Positions 56,285 to 64,000 of a DNA stretch of 64,000 nucleotides are shown piece by piece (positions within the stretch are counted from its first letter, which is position 1; every line of letters begins with the position of its first letter). Both the position numbers and the translations under genes were made by a program. Under the pieces are notes generated by a model that was not told the DNA's origin, ran no database searches, and worked only from the letters and a program-made list of their open reading frames with translations. Origin of the DNA: Humulus lupulus (taxonomy: Eukaryota; Streptophyta; Magnoliopsida; Rosales; Cannabaceae); assembly GCF_963169125.1 (NCBI RefSeq), contig NC_084797.1, positions 95,203,868 to 95,267,867 of the forward strand. Direction: 5' to 3'.

Positions 56285-57673
56285 TGTGGATGTACAAAAT
56301 TCCATGCTTGTAAAAGACTCAAAGTACGTGTTTAGGTTCCATGTCCCTAGGTTTGTATTGGGAAATCTTGACAAACGAAGCCCCAGCAAGTGTGCCACCC
56401 AGGACCCCCCATCTCATGCCTCGCGAGCCTAGGAGGTGTGCCACATGAGGCCCTCGGGAACCTACGCGAGGTTGTCACCCCCATCTCCACGAGGCTGTTA
56501 TGCCCTCGCCTCGCCTTGCCACAGCCGTGCCACCAGGGCCTCGCGAGGGATGGGCTCGCCTCGCCACAGTTATGCCACTAGGGCCTCACGAGGGATGGCC
56601 TCGCCTCGCCTCGACATAGTCGCGCCTCCAGGGCCTTGCGAGGGACGTCCTTGCCTGGCCACAGCCGTGCCACTAGGGCCTCACGAGGAATAGCCTCACC
56701 TCGCCTCGACATATCCGCGCTACCAGGGCCACGTGAGGGAGGGCCTCGCCTGAGCACAGCCGTGCCACCAGGGCCTCGCGAGGGATGGCCTCATCTCGCC
56801 GCGCCACCAGGGCCCCGCGAGGGACGACCTAGCCTCGCACGACCAGGCATCTCGCGAGACGACGTCACCTCGGTGCCCACGAACGTCTCGCGCGCCAACA
56901 GGCACCTTGCTAGGAGTGGCGTCTTGCGCTATCATCCACATCTCATGGGTGGCCTTGAGGTGGTTCGGGCGTCTTGCGACAAGGGGCCCATCTTGCGCCA
57001 AGGGCCCCATCTTGCTCTACGACCCCTACATGCATCAGGTATCTCACACCCTACATCTCAAGATGGTGTCTCCTATGAGGACCTACGGAGACTCACACAT
57101 TTAGAGGTAAAAGACCAAGTATAATTCAAGAAGATCATACAAGTATGGAGCTCATATGGGGTACGACCTATAAGACCCCGTATGTCTGATTCGAATACTC
57201 ATGCCAGACAAGTAGTGGGAGTACTAAGATAGGGGACATGACCTGTATGCTTCTAACCAGATGTCAGAGTCGACACCACCACCAGCACCACTACGTCTGG
57301 TGACACTCCTCTGACAATAGTACTAAGTAAGTAGTGGAGACATCCCCACGGAATCTGACCATGTACTGGAGCCAACACCACTACCCCTCAGACCACTCTC
57401 CTGACAATGTACTTGTGTACCATTTGGTCCCCTGGACCACAATGTATCAGGGGCCATTAGAGCCCACTATAAAAGGAACCCTAATTCCACATGGAAGAGG
57501 GTTGGAAAATAACACTGTAGCTGGACACAAAAGAGAAATACAAGTTCTTTTCCCCATTTTTATTCTACGACTATTTTCTAAGTTTCTGTTTAGATTTTTG
57601 AAGTTCTTCATTTACAGGCACTATACTTTGATTTTTCTAACTTAACATAATTGACGAGTTATCACCCTCAACA
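56285..57673 (+). mobile_element. TE-H 3' LTR, 1389 bp
   Basis: Pairs with 46388-47749. It contains the CpG-rich array (about 56515-56850, about seven units) and a TATA box at 57468-57475. It ends CTCAACA and is followed by the target duplication CATAT (57674-57678). Confidence 0.95.
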
Positions 57674-57678
57674 CATAT

Positions 57679-58107
57679 GTTCCGAAAGTTCAAAAGGACA
57701 AAAAGAAAAAAAAAAGGCATTGGTAGGGAGATTCCTAGCCATGTTCCTTATGGGGTGGTCGGCCTATCACCCATGGGGTGGTCGACCTGATCGTTTTGTT
57801 CATGGTACTTGGTGAAGTATCGTACTACTTATTTACCATGGTCGTTAGCATGAAAAACATAAAAGAGTAAGGTTAGTATGGCACTCAAAATACATGTGTT
57901 CAAAGTACACTGAAACCTTAACCAATGAGGGTTGTGAGTTGATATACTTAGTAAGCATTGGAAATAAAAAATTTCAATCAATAGACTAAGTACTCATAGC
58001 AAAAAACCATAAAGGAATAAAATGTCATATGTAAATACTGTCATGTACAAGGTGCCCCACCAACGACATGAAAGGAAAGATAGAGTAAAATACCAAAAGA
58101 AGACTAA
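57679..58107. other. Non-coding end of TE-I next to TE-H
   Basis: Two copies of GGGGTGGTCGRCCT at about 57757 and 57777, otherwise no recognised feature. The coding end of the TE-I antisense gene follows. Confidence 0.5.
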
Positions 58108-60490
58108 CTAGGGTGAGGAGAACCATCTGAAAGACCACCTTGAGCCTCGGCAGCCTCACGAGCCAAACACTTGCTAAGCTCCTTCACTCGCGTCTTCTCG
58201 AAAAGGAAATCAAAGTTTAGATTTTTGTTGGACTTCTAAATCAAGTAAAAGCAAGAGAAAGTTGTCTCTGAATACTCCTCTCGAGCCTTCTTCCAGGGTG
58301 CTTTGACCTCTTGCTCCTTCTCGACAAGAGCGTCCTTCCGCAATTGGTCCATGTCAGAAATCAACTTCTCTTTCTCGGCATCAGACTGTTTCCCCTCCAT
58401 CTAGGTTATCCTAAGAGTCAGCTCGATTTCTTCCTGCTGCTTGAGCTCCACGACACTACGGAGGGTGTTGATCTCTTCATCCTTTGAACTAATGTCAACA
58501 TCCCTAGAGCCAAGAACACGCCTAAGGTCCAGCACCTCTTGGCGGACAGCTTGAAGCTCAGAACGAAGGTTAAAGATCGTAGAGGTATACTGCATAGACT
58601 TATCATGAACATGAGAGACTAGCATCAATGTGTGCAAAATACATACAAGTTTTTGATCAACATCAAAGCACAAGTTAACAAGGCAAGGAGAGAGCTGTAA
58701 AGGACTCACACTCTGAATGTCTAGGAGTAACTTCGTTAGAATGGTGTTCACGTCCATATTCTTAATTCCATAAAATATTGTTGTCATTTTCTCCAGATGA
58801 GACGCTCGGTCCATGATGGCACTTAAGTTCCATATAGCAGATTGATGTGGCTTGGATAAGTACCCGCATCAGTGAAAATGGGAGGAACTGGTGTAGACAA
58901 AGATGGCTCTACCTCTCCAACAGGACTAGATGCCAAAAAACTTGACTAGACGCTAAAGGAGTTGGAGGGGATACATCAAGAGGAACCTCCATGATCGACT
59001 CAGCCTCAACCCTGACCCTTTTTGCTACTCGAATAGACGGACTAGCCTTGGTTGGAGTCGAATTTTGCTGGGTATGAACAAAACCAAACATGTCTGAGCC
59101 TACAATAGAAGATCAAATGTTAGAAGGATATTAAGCACTAATGAATCATAAAATAAAGGTTATAAAATCGAAACTTCTGAATGAGATTCGAATTCGAACG
59201 TAGTCTCATCAAAGTCGTCTAAAGCCAGTGATGAGCACGCAACGGACACACCCACCTCATCACCCTCATGTTCGGCCGACACTGGCAAAGAGGGTACCTC
59301 CTCTACATGAATGGGTCCCGGGGAGTCTATGGATGTCATGGGCTCTGGACCATCGTCATCCAGAACATCGGCTATGGTAGGAGAAATTAGCCCCACCTTC
59401 CTCAGGTTCTCTGGAGTAACGAGGGTCTTGACATTCTTCTCCTCAGGGGTCATGGTAATTAGTGCCTTGGCCCTAACTATCATAGCCTAGGTCGGGAGCA
59501 GTCTATAAAAAGGCCCAGCGTTCTTAAACATGGAGTAGTTAGCTTCTGCATCTTTAGTAAAGAAATAGTTGTCGACGTATCTAAATGCCTTGCTGTTTCC
59601 AGAGATCTCTACCAAGAAGGTGTGGGTACCCTTGCTCATATAATGGTGGAATTGGAAATAGCCCGAGTTTCACTGAGAAGGGTTTGTCTCCAGGTCAATC
59701 AATTAGTGGATCTCGTGAGGCACTGGTGTAGCCCATTTTCTGCGGTGATAGATAATGTACAATGTAGATAAGCCAGTTGAGAAAGACTGATACCAAAATA
59801 GTCTGCAACACTATGGAAGTATGGATGAAGAGGAAGTAGGGCCCCAGACTTTATGGTAGAACATGTCCAAGCGCACATGCCCATAATGGGGTCCTCAACT
59901 CTGTCATCTGGACCAGGGATAGTAATAGACACGCCGGAGAGGTCAAAGGTCTTCGTTAAGTTCTTTAGATTTTCTTTAATCATGTTAGAGGCCGCCCCCT
60001 TTAACCAAACAACCTCATAATCACTAGGGCGAGGCTTCTCAAGCGATTTCCATATGATTTCACTGGTGAAGGTGGCCCCAAAATCTGATGAATTAAACTC
60101 CTTTTGTCGTCTCTTCTTCTGGTGCGCAGCTGGCGAGACCGTCTTGCTCTTGGTAGGAGGGCGAACCTCCTTAGGTCGGAACCTGTGAATAGAACGCTCT
60201 TGAGAATGAGTAGCATAGCGATGAGAGCCCTCAATATGTTCTTGATGAGAAGAAGATTGATGGGGAACCCTACTAGTATCTTGGTGCAAAGGGTGTTGCA
60301 ATGAGTCTCGGTGACCTGACCTATCCCGCAGAGAAGAATGACTCCACTGAGATGTGCCTTAGGAGTCACGGGGCATGCTGTGCTAAGAAGAAATCTGAGA
60401 AGAGCCATGTGAGGAGCTGTGAGTGATGTGTTTGGAAAGATGAGGATCATCTTCAGAGGGTTACCGAGTCGTCTGTTTTACTCTCGCCAT
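58108..60490 (-). pseudogene. TE-I antisense accessory gene, broken
   Basis: Minus strand. The likely start is ATG 60490-60488 (MARVKQTTR), with a TAA at codon 10. The frame continues through a Ser/His-rich segment and the basic RPPTKSKTVSPAAHQKKRR into the exon-1 domain (PLHPYFHSVADYFGISLSQL at about 59860-59800). A Pro/Glu-rich middle (about 59480-59160 and 59090-58909) leads to a long coiled coil (about 58640-58200: LRSELQAVRQEVLDLRRVL, then SKDEEINTLRSVVELKQQ) ending AQGGLSDGSPHPS, TAG 58110-58108. Several stops and shifts are present. The domain order equals the TE-B gene; sequence likeness is low outside exon 1. Confidence 0.65.
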
Positions 60491-61736
60491 TGGACAGTAC
60501 CTTTTCAAGAAATCTTCCTTGCTGAACAAATATAAAGCGGAGCGAGGGAGAATCCTTTACACCATTTCCAAGAACTCTTGGGGAGTACGGTCACTTACTG
60601 ACTTGTCTGATGAAGAGGAACTGGATATCTACAACAGAAGAAAAATGAAAGATTACAGTTAGTAAATGAGCATCATGAAGCCAATAGTTGGGGGCATATC
60701 CATGAACTAAGGAGTAAAATTCTATATAGTGGTTGGCCCGGTGAGGCTAAGCCTTGGCTGACCACCATGAATCCATCAAATTACGAAGCATGAAAAATAG
60801 GGCATAGTTGGTTGGCCTACCACCTTAGTCCGACCACCCCTGGGATGCAAGCCACAGAAAAGTGCCAGAGGACTGTTCAAGTCTCTAGAAAAAGTAAGTT
60901 TTACAGTAAAAAGAAGGCCCCCAAGGAGATCAATTGAGGTGAAAATTTTCTTTTTAGAGTCCCAGGTGGCCGGCTTATGGTTGGGCTGATGACCCTGGAT
61001 CCCTGAAAATCACCTAAGGAGAAAGAAAGGAAGTACTCAACCCATATAGCTCTAGGGGTGGTCGGCCTAACCCTAATTCTAAGCCTGGAAATCGCCTAAA
61101 GGAAGGGAAAGGGAGTACTCAACCCATGAAGCTCTAGGGGTGGTTGGTCTAACCCTAATTCTAGGTCTGGAAATCGCCTAAGGAAAGGGAAGGGAAGTAC
61201 TCAAACCATGAAGCTCTAGGGATGGTCTGCCTAACCATATTCCTAGACTTGGAAATCGCACAAGGGAAGCCCTGAAGATGCTCGGTCCAAACCCAGTTCC
61301 TTGACCTAGAAATCGCACAAGGAGAAGCCCTTAAGGTACTCCACCCTAACCCTTATCCTATCCCTGGAAATCGTAGGTGCTAGGGTTTGGAGTCCCAGAA
61401 ATCACCAGAATAATGAGGTGGTCAGCGTAGGATCTTACATCCCTAGAAATCGCCGGTCCTAGGATTTATAACCCTGGAAATCGCCATTTTTCAGAGAAAT
61501 CTTGATTCAAGTAAGTTAATTATTTTGGATCAAAATACACCAAAACAAGGAGATTCAGACAAAAATTCCTCAAAAATTCAAAGTGTTTCTTGTAAATCTA
61601 AGCACATTTAAATTAAATGATGTGAGGATTAGAAGAAAGTACTTACCAAAGATTGGAGTTTGATGAGGAACTGGAGAAATCAGACTTGGATCTTGTTTGG
61701 AAGTGGCACACAAAGCAGGAATGAGAAGAGAAGACC
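60491..61736 (-). other. Leader exons and long leader intron of the TE-I gene, with repeats
   Basis: Minus strand. The first exon ends before donor GTAAGT (GT at 61646), in the context TTTGGTAAGTACTTTC, much like TTTTGGTAAGTATCTGG in TE-B. The acceptor TTGTAG ends at 60629, giving a 1018-nt intron. A 30-nt exon (60628-60599) ends in TCA before another GTAAGT, as the TE-B leader exon does. The intron carries units of about 82 bp (about 61015-61320, at least four) with GTGGTCGGCCTAACC and GGAAATCGCC motifs. Confidence 0.5.
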
Positions 61737-61744
61737 TACTTATA
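61737..61744 (-). promoter_or_regulatory. Possible TATA box for the TE-I antisense gene
   Basis: TATAAGTA on the minus strand (GAGGTTATAAGTAGGTC), about 90 bases upstream of the first leader donor. It is weaker than the TATA boxes of the other three copies. Confidence 0.45.
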
Positions 61745-61764
61745 ACCTCTTAGGCAGACAAGAT

Positions 61765-62035
61765 ATTTTTAGGAATTCTAATTTCCTTGAAAAATATCTG
61801 ATACGGTTAGAATTTAATTTCCTTGAAAAATATCTATATTTTTAGGAATTTAAAATTCCTTGAAAAATATTTATATTTTTAGGAAATCAAGTTCCTTGAA
61901 AAACTGTCTTATATTTTTAGGAATTAAAATTCCTTGAAAAATATATTTTATTTTTAGAAATTAATATCCTTGAAAAATATATTATATTTTTAGGAATTAA
62001 TTTTCTTCGAAAAACCTAATGATTTTTAGTAATTT
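61765..62035 (+). repeat. AT-rich palindromic tandem array upstream of the TE-I promoter
   Basis: About seven copies of a unit of about 33-45 bp of the form TTTTTAGGAATTNAAATTCCTTGAAAAATAT. Each unit holds the inverted repeat AGGAATT...AATTCCT. It ends about 20 bases upstream of the possible TATA box, seen from the minus-strand gene. Confidence 0.85.
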
Positions 62036-62349
62036 CTAATTGTCCCTAAAAATTTCGTACTGAGCAAATTATCGATAGTTAAAAAAATACTATGTAATGT
62101 CCCGAGGGACTTCACTATTTAAGTACTACTACGGTATGTTTCTTAGACCAAGATCAAGTTTACTGTCATGTTGAAAAAATTACAATAAACATGGCGGGAA
62201 ATGTTATCCCTCAAAAATTCGAGGATGGTGTGGCGAATGAGAATGCGACATGTGACATCACAAATCCGAGAAAAAATGACAAAGTATTGTGAAAAGACCG
62301 ATGGGAAAAAAAGATAGGTTTATGACCTATGGGGAAGTCGAATAAGCCT

Positions 62350-62500
62350 AAACCCCCTAGGGTTGGTTGACTTAAGCAGGCTCAATAGCCCTAGGGGTGG
62401 TTGGCCTGACCCCAACCTGTAGGGTGGTTGGCCTGACATACTCAAGAACCACCAGAGTGGTTGGCCCACCCTATTCTTCAAAGGGTGGTCGACTCAAACC
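62350..62500 (+). repeat. GGTGGTTGGCC repeat cluster
   Basis: Four to five copies of GGTGGTTGGCC or GGTGGTCGAC at irregular spacing of about 35-45 bp. The same core occurs near 57760 and in the leader intron at 60730-61170, so it flanks the TE-I gene on both sides. Confidence 0.7.
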
Positions 62501-63209
62501 CCCCAGTTACCTCTTTTTAAATCTGATAAAATCAAGTAAAATATGCAGTGATCAACTCCATAATAGGCATGCTTATTATAAACAAAGTTGCCATTAAATA
62601 AATAAGGAAACTTGGACTATATAAAATTCACTTAATATTGAATTTATTCTTACAAAAAAGAGACAAAATCAACTTACTTACCCAGGATGGAATTTCGAAA
62701 ATACCAATTAAACTGATAAAAATATATTTAATAAAACGTCAACCAATTTAGGATTTTATAATCTCTCCCTTTGGAAACTTTTTAGAAAAAATATATTTTT
62801 AGCAATATGTGCTCAAAACTTGCATTAAGCACTTTGTTTGAAAAAATTATTAAGTTCCTTAGAACTCCGCTTGAAAACAAGCATACTAACATAGATAAAA
62901 TTTTCCAACTTTTAGGAAAAAATTTACAAGACATGACACATAACTACCCATGAAAGTAAGGTCTAGAGTGGTGAAAAAATAAAAATAATACCCAAAATGA
63001 CTCCCCCTTTTTTCTATCAAGGTGCCAAAGTAACATAAAATATAGAGCAAAAGACAAGAGACCTTGTTCTTTGGACACATTAAACTATACAAGACAGAAA
63101 ATAAAGCAAGATAAAAAAACTAACACCCTTGGATATGGCAGACATGTGAGTAAGGATTGCTTGTTGGGTGGCCTCCATTGTTCCAAGGCTAATATTAACC
63201 ATTACTAGA
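62501..63209. other. AT-rich stretch, no feature recognised
   Basis: No coding region, LTR end or repeat that I can support. The minus-strand frame at 62886-63092 is hydrophobic by composition and has no motif. Confidence 0.5.
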
Positions 63210-64000
63210 TCAACTTTGACAGAGAGAATGTTTAATCTCAGGACCAACACCAGATGAATTAGTAGCAGTGGCAGTGGCCGTGGAGACAGAAGGAATCACC
63301 ACAGACTTGGACTTCTTTGAAGATTGGTCTTTCCCTTCCAATGTTGTGGAAACACCAGGCGGAGGAACCTTGACTGACTCATTGGGCATCAAAACATCTT
63401 TTTGTGAGGAAAAAATCGTAAAGATGAGTTGTGGAAACAACAAGTTGAACCCCTTCTTTTTCGCCTTCCTTGGAGAAAATATTTAATCAAAAATCAAGGA
63501 GGGGAGATCAATCTGAGCACCAAAATTGATCTTAAACAGAAAGAATGTCAAATCTTGAGACACAACAACTGGATTATATGAGGGCATCGAGTTGGATAGA
63601 GCGAGACGCATAAGCATAACATGGGTATATGTAAGATAAGTAATTGATTGTGATGTGCTTGGATTTCAAGATACCTTTTGACCAACAAGCTTCGAAAGGA
63701 CTAAGTCCTTATCAAATTCAAGGGTATCCGAAATGAAACGAATAGGAAAATTTAAGGCAACAACAATATCTTTAATTGTAAAAGAAAACCAACGACCCCG
63801 AACATACACTTTGCCACACATAAAAGAATTATGATTAAGAAAATCATCAGTAATGCTGGCATAAAATTCCTTGACAACATAGTCAACATACCCAGAATAA
63901 CCCTCTAAAGAATCTAACCATTTTCTTTCTTGCAATATACTAATAACCCCAAATACCCTATGAGTAACAAGGTCAAAAAGTTTTTGACAAATAACCTTAC
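63210..64000 (-). pseudogene. Partial 'putative plant transposon protein' type gene
   Basis: Minus strand, open to the window edge. The frame from 64000 to 63666 encodes LFDLVTHRVFGVISILQERKWL, then EFYASITDDFLNHNSFMCGKVYVRGRWFSFTIKDIVVALNFP. This pattern (RxW near the start, a VxVRGxW strand, then IN/LNFP) is that of the plant domain often labelled 'putative plant transposon protein' in retroelement-linked genes. After a stop and shift it continues at about 63640-63440 (LTYTHVMLMRLALSNSMPSYNP) and 63443-63210 (QLIFTIFSSQKDVLMPNES), ending in a Ser/Thr/Lys-rich tail. It may belong to another Tat or Athila element lying to the right. The naming is from memory of the family. Confidence 0.55.

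Larger units (their letters stand above)
46388..57673 (+). mobile_element. TE-H, complete Tat-type element with target duplication
   Basis: Two LTRs (46388-47749 and 56285-57673) flank gag-pol (+), a tandem array and an antisense gene (-). CATAT occurs directly before the left LTR (46383-46387) and directly after the right LTR (57674-57678). The first 100 bases of the two LTRs differ at about 7-8% by eye, so the insertion is not recent. Coding parts are decayed. The length is 11,286 bp. Confidence 0.95.

Overview
The window is plant nuclear DNA, most likely from heterochromatin of a eudicot. It contains long stacks of LTR retrotransposons of the plant-specific Tekay (chromovirus), Tat and Ty1/copia types, plus one TIR-type DNA transposon. 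I see no host gene, rRNA or tRNA gene and no CRISPR. The species cannot be told from this alone. All element labels (TE-A to TE-I) are mine.

Layout, left to right. TE-A (1-7518, +) is a Tekay-type Ty3/gypsy element with its 5' LTR cut by the window edge. It sits inside the gag of TE-B. TE-B (7519-19394, +) is a Tat-type element with a 1404-codon open pol, a 70-bp tandem array, and an antisense multi-exon gene with its own TATA box just before the 3' LTR. TE-C (about 19541-26718, -) is a decayed Tat gag-pol with its 5' LTR. TE-D is a Ty1/copia element (-) seen only in pieces at 26719-29040 and 39823-40655. It is split by TE-E (29041-39822, +), a second Tekay-type element. The 3' LTR of TE-E carries a CACTA-like transposon (TE-F, 36360-39269) and ends in an inverted LTR fragment. 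TE-G (about 40656-46000, -) shows a 3' LTR and a decayed copy of the Tat antisense gene, here read on +. TE-H (46388-57673, +) is a complete but decayed Tat element with both LTRs and a CATAT target duplication. It lies inside TE-I, whose own antisense gene is at 58108-61740 (-). The right edge holds a partial 'plant transposon protein' type gene (-).

The main theme is an accessory gene carried antisense between pol and the 3' LTR in the Tat elements. Four diverged copies are present. They share a TATA box, 5' leader intron(s), an N-terminal globular domain, a proline/glutamine-rich middle and a C-terminal coiled coil. In TE-B the exon model closes to 1124 codons with one internal stop, and its ATG is formed across a splice junction. 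Most copies lie next to a different tandem array, and a second polypurine-tract-like motif follows pol. A second theme is in TE-A: its LTR ends are identical, so it is probably young, yet its gag-pol is broken. It still has an intact leader ORF preceded by a possible intron.

All calls come from reading motifs by eye. LTR limits were checked by matching copies within the window; splice sites are predictions.
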